Positions 23,816-35,097 of a stretch of DNA of 64,000 bases are shown piece by piece. How positions within the stretch are numbered: position 1 is the first letter of the stretch; the number at the start of each line of letters is the position of its first letter. Both the position numbers and the translations under genes were made by a program. The notes under the pieces were generated by a model, which did no database searches, was not told where the DNA came from, and worked only from the letters and a program-made list of their open reading frames with translations. Source of the DNA: Apostichopus japonicus (Eukaryota > Echinodermata > Holothuroidea > Aspidochirotida > Stichopodidae); contig NC_092579.1 in the NCBI RefSeq assembly GCF_037975245.1, forward strand, positions 11,766,678 to 11,830,677, given 5' to 3'.

Positions 23816-24684
23816 ATACATTTACTTCCTTAAGTCACAATCACTTTGTAGCAGGAATAATATTTAGAACGCAAAGGGTGAAAACATTCAGTCAGATTTC
23901 ACTAAATTCCGAGTCCAAACTTCCCCAGCCACATCCCTTGATCCTCTGCATCCCTCTCCAAGCAACATAAAATGATTGTTTCACTGATAGGAGGTAGATC
24001 ATCTCCAAATGCTATATTTGTCTCAGAGTGGACCCAAAGAGGCCAAACTTAAATGTAACCACTTATCAGACATTTATGATATAATCTAGTTTTCGTTTAT
24101 GATGTAATCTAGTTATTTAAAAGAGGCCTCAGAGATGCATGGGGAAATTAAACATTAACATGTAACAAAAGGCAGCTGAAACACGTTTTATTCTCTCAGA
24201 TACTAAAGGAGTCTAATATTCATCAAGTACTGCCCTTGTCAGTCTTTGTTTATACTAAACTTTCACTGAGGGAGAAAATAAGAAGCAAACATGTCAGCTA
24301 GGGTTTTTAAAAATTCAACGAATCTACCAAAATATTTATAACGAATGATTTGCAACGGCCAATCAAGGAGAAGGGACTGACTACAAATCTTGAGAACCTG
24401 TAAACTATAAAATGTAAACAAGTCAAAATTTGAGAAAATTGTCAGACTTGTTTCCATTTCCTGTTATCATATCTTTTTTTCGTTTTTTTTTCAATTTCCT
24501 TTTCATACCTTCGTTTTTATACTCAGCGTTTCACCAATGGCTTTTAAATTTGGGATCTTGAACACTGCTCTTGCATGTAGATTGTCATGTCTCTTGGTGA
24601 GCTATATATTTGTCAAGTAAAAATATGTAATTTGTCATCTTTTGTTACTTGACAAGAGCAATGAATCCATCTACATTTTCTACA

Positions 24685-24755
24685 CAAGGATAGGGGTTTA
24701 GGTGGGGGTGAGAAGAGGTGGGATAAGAAGAGAAGGAGGAGAGGGAATGGTTTAA
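24685..24755 (+). repeat. purine-rich tract
   Basis: About 70 bp of almost pure A/G (GGTGGGGGTGAGAAGAGG, GAAGGAGGAGAGGG) on the plus strand. It can in principle form triplex or G-rich structures; no gene is associated. Confidence 0.7.
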
Positions 24756-25120
24756 GGAGCAAGCAAACATACTTCATCCTCAGTTCCCACCCTCTCCAAA
24801 ACCCATCATGAAACTCTTCCTCACAGGAAATGTTTTAATCTGGACGTCTAAAATGTTTGTGAATGTTGCCAGTGTGCAGATAGGAAATTTCAATTGTACC
24901 TTTCTCAGAACACTTAAAGATAGTTGGATTTGAAATTTCTAGGCAGGTTTTGGCAGATGAAATGCTTCAGATTAAAGTAGGCTGTTATTTGTTGCAGACG
25001 TAGGCAGTTTTGATATCTCTTTAAGGATGATTTACTTTGGGATAAATTACAAATGAAGAAATGAAAGTATTCTGCAAGCCACCTCGCCTTACTTTGGACG
25101 GTCTGACAACAGGAGTCAGT

Positions 25121-25683
25121 CTGCTCTACAGACTAGCTTTGTATTGGTGCAGATTAGCTTGCATTGATACAGACTAGCTTGGTACTGGTGCAGATTAGCA
25201 TTGTATTGATACAGACTAACTTTGTATTGGTGCAGATTAGCTTTGCATTGATACAGACTAACTTTGTACTGGTGCAGATTAGCTTTGCATTGATACAGAC
25301 TAACTTTGTACTGGTGCAGATTAGCTTTGCATTGATACAGACTAACTTTGTACTGGTGCAGATTAGCTTTGCATTGATACAGACTTACTTTGTATTGGTG
25401 CAGATTAGTTGGAATTGATACAGACTAGCTTTGTACTGGTACATATTAGCTTTGTATTGATACAGAGTACCTTTGTACTGGTACAGATTAGCTTTGCATT
25501 GATACAGACTAACTTTGTACTGGTGCAAATTAGCTTTGTATTGACACAGACTAACTTGGTACTGGTGCAGATTAGCATTGTATTGATACAGACTAACTTT
25601 GTACTGGTGCAGATTAGCTTTGTATTGATATAGATTAGCTTTTTATTTATACAGACTAACTTTGTACTGGTGCAGACTACTAT
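25121..25683 (+). repeat. 42-bp minisatellite built of two 21-bp halves
   Basis: The unit is ACTAACTTTGTACTGGTGCAG followed by ATTAGCTTTGCATTGATACAG. The halves are clearly related to each other, so a 21-bp ancestor doubled before amplification. About 13 double units are present. Because 42 is a multiple of three, one plus-strand frame stays constant and encodes a 14-residue repeat, IQTNFVLVQISFAL, with hydrophobic alternation. The open frames at 25164-25418 and 25409-25633 reflect this. There is no start context, splice signal or flanking coding sequence to suggest real translation. Confidence 0.92.
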
Positions 25684-26649
25684 ACTTTGTATTATTCACA
25701 TACTTTATAGTTTTTACAAGGTTTATCAATAAGCACAGTCATAATTACAAGATGTCCTGTTTTCCAGCTTGCCATAACTGACCAGGAACACAAGCATACT
25801 ATAAAACTAAATTGGAATTCAGTAATAATTTTATGTAAATATTGAACTCCTTTTGCCACATTTTGACCAGCTTTCCATTATTTATTGAGCAAATGTTTAG
25901 TACATGAATCTTATCTTAGTTCAACTTATAAAATGTTTTTAATGCAAGAAACTCAATTAGTGTAATAATTTGTGTTTTCATCAAGTTCCTAAACATGCTA
26001 ATTTAATTTAATCCTCATTTTGATGCCTACACTCTTACATTTCTATCCACCCTCTTTTACCCTCCTCTCACACCTCATACTTATTTATTCTCCATGACTG
26101 TACATGCAAGCAAGATGAGCAAATCATTGCATACATTTATTTACAGCACACTACATCAGGTGACTTTCAAAATAGAGGGCGCTATATACTTTCTACATCT
26201 GACAGCATGATTGGCATGCCTTTGGAAGTTAGATACCCCCAGATAAAGTGAGTTGGAAGACACTGCCCTCACAATAACTATCAATCTGTTACATAATGAG
26301 TTAACTTCTTTCTAAATAAAACAAAGGCTTAAGAAAGTTGTTTTCTTCTAGATAAAAAATAATAATTCAAGATTATAAGACTTCAAGTTATCAATGTGCA
26401 GTCAAATTTCGAAAAGAAATTTTTAATCTACTGTAACATAGAAATTAAGATATTTAAAAAGTGGTAAATATCTTGAAAATCCCCATAGATATAGAAAGAA
26501 GGCCTACACACCTCGATGATTCCTTTTGTCAATATTTGTATTCTTAGGTTATGGCATCTAAGAATTAAAATGCTCTCCAAAGAGGTCTTCCTTGTATGTC
26601 ATTTTGCCCACATATAAACCAGTAGAACACTATAGGAGATGAAATCAAG

Positions 26650-26801
26650 CAGGCTTGTAACCAGCCTTGGGCACGGTGCCCCCCTTGCTGACTATTGTGC
26701 AATTCCAATGGACAAATATTGTGGTCCAACCCCCTCCCCTCCCACACCCCTTTCCCATTCCTCTGAAACCCTCTTACTCAGAATTCCTGGCTATGGGCCT
26801 G
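26650..26801. mobile_element. small degraded element with inverted ends
   Basis: The left end CAGGCTTGTAACCAG and the right end read on the minus strand, CAGGCCCATAGCCAG, agree at 11 of 15 positions, a style seen at hAT-type termini. The interior contains GGGCACGGTGCCCCCC and C-rich sequence. No matching target duplication is found, so the ends may have decayed or the pairing may be fortuitous. Confidence 0.3.
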
Positions 26802-26926
26802 CAGGAGAAAAGTATTGACCTAAGAGCACCAATGGTACACAACTCTCGAGGCATCAAGTAATTCACTTGTAATGTAAGCATACAACGATGGCTTTGAGGG
26901 TAAAAATCAGTTGAAAAATCACTTAC

Positions 26927-27013
26927 CTGATATTCGTATGGATCAAAAGCCGGGTAGTAGAAAGATGGTGGCATTTCATCATATTCCAAGCCAGGTGGTG
27001 GGTACCAAGACAT
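26927..27013 (-). CDS. probable first coding exon, unrecognised gene
   Basis: Reading leftwards from ATG at 27013-27011, 29 codons end exactly at a consensus donor, TATCAG|GTAAGTG (26926 onward). The peptide starts MSWYPPPGLEYDEMPPSFYY and goes on with a second Pro/Tyr/Glu-rich part ending DPYEYQ; it is Tyr- and Pro-rich and acidic. An in-frame TAA lies five codons before the ATG, so the start is not an internal Met. There is no AG dinucleotide for about 70 nt upstream, so no 3' splice site falls close to the ATG; the nearest acceptor-like site is TTTTCAG at 27127-27134. The intron is phase 0. Later exons should lie at lower coordinates, in or beyond this window. The family is not recognised; it resembles the low-complexity N-terminus of a regulatory or scaffold protein, but that is only an impression. 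Confidence 0.5.
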
Positions 27014-27055
27014 GATATCACACACAATGAATTATGGGTAGATGTTTGTTATGGT

Positions 27056-27063
27056 CCAATCAG
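27056..27063 (+). promoter_or_regulatory. CCAAT-box motif upstream of exon at 27013
   Basis: CCAATCAG (an NF-Y-type core, functional in either orientation) lies 43 bp upstream of the candidate minus-strand start codon. A pyrimidine-rich stretch on the minus strand (27085-27120) lies just beyond it. Its position is close to the start codon for a promoter element, so the transcription start would have to be nearby or alternative. Confidence 0.25.
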
Positions 27064-27134
27064 CAGTTCAGTGTATGCACAGTTGAGAAAAATAGAGAGA
27101 AAAGAAAAGAAAAATAAGTTATCTTCCTGAAAAG

Positions 27135-29812
27135 ATATCAATTTTTTTGCCAACTTTACAACATATTTTACTATTAATCCACGATGGTTATATAAAGATA
27201 ATGAAGTTGATGATGTGTCAGTCATAGCTTTAAATACTATATTATCCCTGATCAATATTGTTACAAGCATAATTAGTAATCAGAGTTTGTACCAAAAATA
27301 TCTAAAAAGATCCTAATTGCAAGGATAGAAATGCCAGTCCATCTAACTTTAAAGAGAAAAGTTTTGGGCACCAACAGGGCCAGGATAATTTAAAAACAGA
27401 TGGTGATTAATCTAAGCCTTTCTTTGATCCAAGTTAATATTAATATTTAGTTGTATTCATTTTATCTAGTTGCAGGGGTAAGATGGGAAAGGGTGGAGTG
27501 AGAAAGACTACTGAAAATTTTAAAGGCCCAGCTAACTTTCAACAGATCGATATTCAACAGAAACAATTGAAACATAATTATAGATTAATTTCTTATTCTT
27601 TTAAAGTATCAATCTTTATTGTTACATCTGTAGCCTGTGCATAAAACTCTACTGGCTTAAACTAAATTACCACTTGCATTATCCTCGGTTTAATACAAAA
27701 GCAGCATTAATTTGCACAGACAGTTCTAAACAAAATGCCTGTGCATTTCATTTTTAGACTCTGTTTCTTATCACAATTAGATTGAAAAGTCTTACAGTTA
27801 GATTAAATCCTATCAATCTATCACAAATGAAGAGAATAGGTTAATTTGATCAATTCACAATGAGAGAAAGACATTTTAGTTTGATAGCTACTTTGTGATG
27901 CCAATCTTGGACGATCAAGATATCTTTGGTCTAGAAATAATCATATTTGCATAAATTATGCCTTTTTTTCTTTTGATCAAATTTTATGATCTGATATCAT
28001 TATTACCTTTGAGTTCATTTTTGTTTTTCACTTCATCACTTATATTTCAATATTTTGCTAGATCTTTGTAGGTACTTTATAAATAGAACATATAAATGGT
28101 ATGAGTAAAGATTAGTATACTTATTACATGATGAAACATAAATGTACACATATGGTTGATTATAGTAACATTTTATGATCTCTCACATGTTCCAGACATA
28201 GCAATTCCTTTACGGATAGATCCCTGGTTTCGTCTGTCTCTAATTTCCTCTCTTTGCTGCTACCCGATTCATCCCAATCTATTCAAGGGTCTTTTACTGA
28301 CCAACATCCATACATCATGGAGTAAGTTCCATGCATTTTACATCAAACATGACATTCAAAGAGCATCGCTATGAAACGTGAATCACAAGAAGCTTAATTG
28401 TCAGCTCACCCAGAGCTTCAGTTTAATTAGTCGTATCACGCCACTAAAACAAATCGTAAACCTCCGTCAAAAGACAGAAAGAAAATGCCAAGGACCTCAG
28501 GGAATGTTTGTTAGAATCGGACCCATTATAGTCTATTTTACGAATAACATTTCAATAAATTAACTCTGTTATCCCTTATCACGAAAGGTAGTGGATAAGA
28601 TCGTCTGAACTAATGACGTCCACCATAAATGCTACGTCTGATAGAAAATACCAAGTGGAGTGAAATGTCCTTCAAATCAGCCAGTTTACATGTTATCCAA
28701 GCGATCATTCATGAGGACTAAAACTTTAAACTCCTCAGCAATTTGAGGAGTTCAAATTTTCAACAAAATGCATCCATCATTCATCCAGAATAATCACCAG
28801 GCCCCTCAAGTTTTCTCCTCATCTTTTTGCCTTCACTTCATCTATTACTGCTCCATCACATTTTCGACCTTTTTTTTTTTCATTTTCTGCTTTAAGATCC
28901 TACCAAAGTAGTAGTTTCCATCATAATTTCTTCCTCTTCCAAACCTACCATGCAACTCGCCTTCTTTACCTATCCCTCCCTCCCTCCCTCCCTACATTCA
29001 ATTATTTTAATTTTATTATATCATTCTCCATAAAATTTAAGAAATCTACATTTTCAGAAGCATTTCTCTTATACCCCCAATCTGTCCAACAAATCCATAT
29101 CTTCCATGAACAATTCCTATTTATTTATTATTTATTTATTTATTATTCTTTACAGTTTCCTTCTCTCATGTTCTCTTTACCACCTTGCCATCAATTGTTC
29201 TAGATCTCCACTTCCCCCCCCTCTCACCCCCTCTCACCCCCTCCCGGTCCCTTTCCAATATCTGTCTCGCAAAAATGCAAATCTCTCCCGCCAAAATATC
29301 GTACATATCAACTACCTCTTAACAATGGAGGAAAGGCCAACTCCCAATTACTCAAAATGCAGTGAAAACATAAATCATTAGAAGGAGAAAATGAGCACTG
29401 CCCCAATCGTAATGTAACTTCCTTTGTGTTTAGGATACTCTCAATTAAACCTAATGGGACTAGTATACTAGTCTATACATGTAGGCTATCAATTCAATTG
29501 TGGTCACACACAAACTACACTGATGATAACAGCTCTGGTGCAACCTTGTCCTTTAAAGATGAATTTAAATTAAAAGTTTTTCATCAAATTTCTGATAAAA
29601 CCCCAAAGCATCATATATGTGGAATATACTGACATCTTTGGATAAGAGCTATAGTGATATGAAGTGTTATGGAGACCCAGGGTATTTGACCAATAATCTG
29701 GAACAAGGATATTAGGAACATCTGAATTAACCTTTGAAGGTCACGCTTGTTCTATTTTCTTCCAGCATCTAATTACATGTGGTTTCAATCAGATTCTATA
29801 GGTCTGTTATAT
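27135..29812. other. no gene seen; simple repeats
   Basis: AT-rich sequence with a (TCCC)n tract at about 28972-28994, a (TTTA)n-like tract at about 29118-29150 and C-rich patches near 29210-29245. Short open frames (28156-28374, 28378-28563, 29106-29381) are translated low complexity and carry no recognisable motif. Confidence 0.45.
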
Positions 29813-29843
29813 CATGGAGCTATAATCTTTTTATAGCTCCATG
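29813..29843. other. perfect 13-bp stem hairpin
   Basis: CATGGAGCTATAA, a 5-nt TCTTT loop, then TTATAGCTCCATG: a perfectly paired stem. TA-rich sequence on both sides may add imperfect pairing. It is too short for a typical microRNA precursor and may be a recombination or insertion relic. Confidence 0.6.
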
Positions 29844-30101
29844 GTTATATATAAGGGATGAAAAAAGTCCGGCACAGAAAATGTACTAGTATTAGTATTA
29901 AAGAAAGGATACATTTAAACTGTATTGTGGTATTGACTTGTACTGTCTTGTTTAATATAATTTCCTGTCCCCCTCTCTGGTAACATTCCTGCTGATATGG
30001 TGCAAATTTCATCAAAGCATTGAAAACGATTGAAGGGTATTGTTATCTAAGCACCGGAACAATTATAATTTTGAAGAAACGTCATGCACCCATGGTAGGG
30101 C

Positions 30102-30197
30102 ATGGGTATTAACAGCAAAGGTTTATGCACCGATAGACTCCCAGCAGCCCCATTCCCCTTACATTTGGGCACCGTGTCCAACAGTGATCATGGTAGG
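30102..30197 (+). CDS. candidate first exon, 32 codons
   Basis: From ATG at 30102 an open frame of 32 codons reaches a donor-like site, GGTAGG|GTAAGTTTT, in phase 0. The peptide begins MGINSKGLCTDRLPAAPFPL. The Met codon sits in a duplicated CATGGTAGGGCATGGG context. No family is recognised, no promoter signal is seen, and the downstream frame also continues beyond the donor to 30356. Chance is a serious alternative. Confidence 0.17.
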
Positions 30198-30409
30198 GTA
30201 AGTTTTAAAGGATTAGCTCATGCTTGCTCTAAATCCTTCTTGCTAGTACAACATTCCCAGCAGGATGATATCGAGACTGGAATGAAGGGAGGGGATAACA
30301 CTGTACTATGGTCAGGGCTCCAGTGTATTTTCATGGAAGTAGAGTTATCATGGTAAACATAATTCGATCACTATTTTAAGTGATAGCTCTGAGATATATG
30401 ATCAAAATT

Positions 30410-30690
30410 CCTTATAATAATAATGATAATAATCAGCAGTTATTTTTACGAAGCTTAAGCAACCACAAATGTGGGAGAAACCGGCAAGGGCTTATGGATT
30501 ACAACTTACACGTCGGGTGGCATCCGATTAAACATTTTAACTCAAATTTGGAATCCTATCAATTTAGAAAGTCATTTCAGATGCGAAAACGGTAGATTGG
30601 TCTTGGATGTAAACCCACCTTACTATGACCCTGCGGGGTATCGAACCCAGAACCTCCCAATTGCTAAGCCTATATCGAATAACCAAAAAC
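30410..30690 (-). repeat. tRNA-type SINE-like repeat, minus strand
   Basis: On the minus strand a B-box-like GGGTTCGATACCCCGC (30634-30650) is followed by 'gggtcatagtaaggtgggttt', a body containing 'tctcccacatttgtggttgc', and an (ATT)n-like tail (AATGATAATAATCAG on the plus strand at 30422-30437). Promoter box at one end and A/T-triplet tail at the other is the expected SINE layout. An A box is not clear, so the head is probably partial. Confidence 0.5.
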
Positions 30691-31228
30691 AAAATTAAGG
30701 TTATCTACCTTCCAAGAGAAAAATGTCAAGGTTATCTACACTTCTTTCATAGCAACATTGGAAACAAAAATCTGATGTTTTTGTGACATTATGATAAACA
30801 CATACAAAATTACTACTCAAAAACCATCTCTGAATCATATCTTATTATGGTGAGAATTTTGGAAGAAAGCGTGACTGAACTTTAGCGCATAATGACTATT
30901 ACATCAAGTAGACAGCTTTGTCCTTTTGTAGTACGTGAGGAGAAAGTTACGACAAGATATGATGTAATTAAAGTGATATAAATTAAACATGGAAATTGAC
31001 AAATCACAGTTTCTTGTGATGAATTCTCTGCAATAATTGTGTCACAAAATAACAATACATATGAAACAAATATGTTTTCCTAAAATTATAAAAAAAGATA
31101 ACGCATCAAGATTAATTAAGGTTCTAAAAACAATGCAGTCACTTTAACCATTTTGAGTCCCAAATAGTTCCCAAACACTGAGCATGATGAAAATACAGAA
31201 ATAAATTTGACAACGCAATGAAAAAATA

Positions 31229-31468
31229 TCACTTGGAAGTAATGCAATGTTCTGTGGACTGGAAAAAAAAGTTTAATTGAGATTGACCAATAACAATCCT
31301 TCTAGCATATTTGAGAATACTATCTTTATTTGAAACAGCAGATCCCTGTAAGATAAATTCGTCAATCGAAGGTTCCTTTCTCAGCATTTTTCTATTTAAA
31401 TAATGCAATAATGGTAAAGCTGCCCTCTCCCTGAGCTCCTTCACCTCCAATACACTCAATGATCCCAT
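31229..31468 (-). CDS. open frame with protein-like composition, unrecognised
   Basis: An ATG at 31468 opens 79 codons on the minus strand. The peptide begins MGSLSVLEVKELRERAALPL, is rich in Leu/Glu/Arg in its first half (helix-forming), and includes a PSIDEFILQGSAVSNKDSIL segment. An internal CTTACAG could act as an acceptor, which would make only the second half exonic. I considered a Mediator-subunit resemblance in the SILKYARRI part, but the rest does not fit. A processed fragment or chance frame is equally possible. Confidence 0.18.
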   Translation of the reverse strand: MGSLSVLEVKELRERAALPLLHYLNRKMLRKEPSIDEFILQGSAVSNKDSILKYARRIVIGQSQLNFFFQSTEHCITSK

Positions 31469-31976
31469 GATAGGCTACTGTAACAGCATACATAAATATA
31501 AATGCAAGAGTCTGTTATTTAAATTCCCTTTTCAGGGGAATAGATTAAAACATAAATAAGAATAATGAAAAACAATGCAAAGTGAAACAAGGAAACTTTT
31601 AAAATAGATACCTCTCAGTTGACGAGTAATACCTGGCTGATGTAGCAAATTAAAATAATTGAATGTTTTAATCCTATAGAAGAGTATAGAGTAACAAAGT
31701 ATAAATGTAACTCCTGTAGGTTAATGAGTCCAGCTAGTGCTCTCTCTGCCAATAAGCAACACTACTAATATCAAAGACTAGTCCTACACCTCTCACTCTT
31801 CAAAACCTTGTTCAATTACCCTTCTCCTTAGTACAGGGATTCACAGTTTCCTGTTTAACTTTCCTTCTTCCCCCCTTTAATTTAACTTCCTATCTATAAA
31901 CCTAAAGAACCCAAAACCAAGAACCTTCAAATATATAATTGGATAATTGGCAACGACAGAGGCAGGAGATGGATGC

Positions 31977-32895
31977 GTAAGTTCCTGGATGGTCGGCGTT
32001 TCTGCTTCCATGGACTTGCATGGTGTACATTCCTGGATGGTTGGCGTTTCTGCTTCCATGGACTTGCGTGGTGTACATATCTGCATGGTTGGCATTTGTA
32101 CTAACATGGACTTGCGTTGTGTACATTTCCTGGATGGTTGGCATTTCTGCTTCCATGGACTTGCCTTGTGTACATATCTGGATGATTGGCGTTTCTGATA
32201 CCATGGACTTGCATGGTGTACATTTCCTGGATGGTTGGCGTTCCTGCTACCTTGGACTAGCGTTGTGTACATTTCCTGGATGGTCGGCGGTTCTGCTACC
32301 ACGGACTTGGGTTGTGTACATATCTGAATGGTTGGTGTTTGTACTACCATGGACTTGGGTTGTGTACATTTCCTGGATGGTTGGCGGTTCTGCTACCATG
32401 GACTTGGGTTGTGTACATATCTGAATGGTTGGTGTTTGTGCTACCATGGACTTGTGTTGTGTACATTACTGGATGGTTGGCATTAGTACTACCATGGACT
32501 TGCGTTGTGTACATTTCCTGGATGGTTGGCATTTGTGCTACCATGGACTTGGGTTGTGTACATTTCTAAATGGTTGGCATTTCTGCTACCATGGACTTGG
32601 GTTGTGTACATTTCCTGGATGGTTGGCATTTCTGCTTCTATGGACTTGGGTTGTGTACATTTCTAAGTGGGTGGCATTTCTGCTACCATGGACTGGGGTT
32701 GTGTACATTTCCTGGATGGTTGGCATTTCTGCTACCATGGACTGGGGTTGTGTACATTTCTTGGATGGTTGGCATTTCTGATACCATGGACTTGGGGTGT
32801 ACATTTCCTGGATGGTTGGCATTTCTGCTACCTTGGACTAGGGTTGTGTACATTTCTGGATGGTTGGCATTTCTACAACAATGGACTTGCACATT
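31977..32895 (+). repeat. 49-bp minisatellite, about 19 units
   Basis: The unit reads TGTACATTTCCTGGATGG, TTGGCATTTCTGCTACCATGG, ACTTGGGTTG with small variations (TATCTGAATGG, ACTAGCG, 48-bp forms). The unit has no stop in most frames on either strand and its length is one more than a multiple of three, so many overlapping open frames of 60-157 codons appear on both strands (for example 31877-32350 minus and 32020-32424 plus). These are products of the repeat. Homogeneity is highest in the central and right parts (32300-32800). Confidence 0.93.
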
Positions 32896-33239
32896 TCAAA
32901 CACTTACAGGAAGATGCTTTTAGGTGGGAAATGGGTTTGTCAAAGCAGTTTACCATTGGTGACCATTACATTAATTAAGTGGATAATTGATCAGACATAT
33001 ACGATCATTTCAATTAATCTAATAATTTTTTGCTGTTTTGGGACCTATTCTTGGCCATCTTGATTTACTTTACTTGGTTCCTATCTGTGGTATCCCATCA
33101 CAATGCACCCCTTCAATCCTCGCACAGCCAATCGTTTACCTTACAATGTTTTAAAGACTTACTAAAAACCTGAAGTGAGATAAAACATGATTGGATGCTA
33201 ACAAAAAAAACATGTATGGGTGACCTACGTAGAATACTC

Positions 33240-33285
33240 ACATGGTATCCATCCCCTCCACCCCCCCCCCCCCCCACCTCCCAAA
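33240..33285. repeat. C-rich homopolymer tract
   Basis: CCCCTCCACCCCCCCCCCCC-type run; on the minus strand it yields a poly-Gly stretch inside a chance open frame. Confidence 0.8.
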
Positions 33286-33538
33286 CCATATTCAACATTT
33301 GTTCAAAATCATGCCAGCTGACAAAATTGCATACTGTGACATAAGGTAAAACATCACCACTGAATCCTGTTTTCAATGGTTTTAAACCTTTTCTCTGTCC
33401 CTTTATACCTTTTGTTCTTTTTTTTTATCAATTCTTTCCAGCCACCAGAAAAATCCCTCAGCCATTAGAATGCAGCAAGTATCTTAATGACTTTCAAAAC
33501 CAATTCAATGGGAGACCCAAACAAACTTTCAGTACAAT

Positions 33539-33842
33539 GAGAGCGTGGTGGCCAATTGGCTAAGGCGTGGGACTCGTGATCCAAGGATTGCTGGTTCGAT
33601 TCCTGCCTAGTTCATTATGTTGTGTCCTTGGGCAAGATGCTTTATCTCACTTGCCTCTCTCCACCCAGGGGTTCAATGGGTACCTGTGAAGTAACTTGTC
33701 ATTGGGCGCAGTATATAACTGCTGCCGACTTGAGGGATTGTCTCTGGGACAGGTTATCATTGACCAGGGGTAATATAACGTCTGGAAGGCGCTTTGAGAC
33801 CTATCGCTGGTGTACAGCGCTATATAAAAATCAGATATAATT
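33539..33842 (+). repeat. full-length tRNA-derived SINE, plus strand
   Basis: The head GAGCGTGGTGGCCAATTGG resembles a tRNA start with an A box, followed 42 bp on by GGTTCGATTCC, a good B box; together they form an internal Pol III promoter. The body contains 'tgtccttgggcaagatgc', 'cttgcctctctccacccagg', 'ggtacctgtgaagtaacttg' and 'ctctgggacaggttatcattg'. The 3' end is AGCGCTATATAAAAATCAG with an AT tail. The copy at 58618-58882 is the same subfamily in reverse. The open frame at 33622-33840 is a by-product. Confidence 0.88.
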
Positions 33843-34699
33843 AAATATTATTAATATGTCAGTTTAGTTATTGTTAATGATACCCTAAATGGAAGCTTTG
33901 TTCCCTTGTACCCTGTCTTAGCTTTATAGAACAAACAATCTGTTAGCTTTCATCACCATATGTTTACAATTAAAATGAGTATATGCCACATACTAACACA
34001 AAACCCATGGCCATATATGCTTACTGACATACCCAAGATGTGATTGGATTATTTTCTACATCAATGTGCCTGTTCCTCCTACTTCAACTTGCATTAAATA
34101 ATAAAAATGAAAAACAACTGTAAATTTCAATTAATGTAAACCCTAAATATATTTTAATATAATAAAAAACTTGTCCTTGAACGTTACAGCAGCCACATTT
34201 ACTCGGGGATTTGTAAGCCATCGATCCTTCTCATTCATGCATAAAATTCCACTTATCTAAATAAACTATCACAAAACAATCAATATCTTGTGTTTGCACA
34301 GTTGATGGCATATCAATAAAAATCTCTAAGTCATTTCTCAATTTTATGCACAGCTGTTTGAAATTTTTATCAAAAAGGAAATATTGATCCCTTTTTAGGC
34401 TCATGGTCATTGTAATGCACACCTGAGAATTATTATGGATCAATTGAAAAGTGCAGTAATTTCTATAGGAGCTATTTATACATAGCGCCCTCTCTTAAGT
34501 CAGCATGGCAGAATAGACTTACAGCAGGAGATTATTCACTTGTCATTTTTCCACTTGAATGATTAATTATTCATACTTGTGTTAATAAGAAGTGGGATTT
34601 TCCTTGGAAATAATTCAAGCTCTTGTTAAAAATGGCAGTCTTCCTGATATCAAAAACAAACCTACAGGATTATACCAACTTTTTACCGAATAGATGGGG

Positions 34700-34783
34700 C
34701 CTTCTAAGCAGCTGCCCCGTTCAGGTATTGTTGGGATGGTGTATTCTAAGCAGCTGCCCTGCTCAGGTGTTGTTGAGATGGGA
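34700..34783 (+). repeat. 42-bp direct duplication
   Basis: Two adjacent copies of a TTCTAAGCAGCTGCCC...CAGGT-TTGTTG-GATGG unit, differing at about five positions. It is frame-preserving but no gene is attached. Confidence 0.8.
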
Positions 34784-35097
34784 CCCCAACATTATATCGG
34801 ATAATTAACCAAAAGTTCTATGGGTTCTTTTTTTCATCAGTAACATGACAACCAAAGTCATCTATTGCTATTGGGTGCTCAAATCTGAAAACAAGGTGTT
34901 ATTTTCACATCTGTAATACCGTATAACATTTGCTATGAAGCATTCATAGACCAATTTGATAGATATAACAAAATCAAGGTCCTCCAAGCATCCAGACACT
35001 TCATCTGAGCGGTCGAGGAGGGCGATGGACCTAAAGTGGCTGACACTGTTGCATAAGATCAAAGCTAGAATGTGCTTCATCAGTATAGCTTAAATAA

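Noticed and set aside
26781-26801. 21-nt minus-strand segment after TTTTCTCCTGCAG as the second exon of the gene starting at 27013
   Set aside because: It would add six residues and a stop after a 125-nt intron, and the segment coincides with the end of a transposon-like element (CAGGCCCATAGCCAGG).
31877-32447. Long minus-strand frames over the 49-bp array as a repeat protein
   Set aside because: Many overlapping frames on both strands are open because the unit lacks stops; none has a start or splice context that singles it out.
33140-33169. 30-nt minus-strand microexon (TTATCTCACTTCAG acceptor, TGTAAG|GTAAAC donor)
   Set aside because: The splice motifs are decent, but the piece is too short to judge and the frame merges with a poly-Gly chance ORF; similar pairs occur several times by chance.
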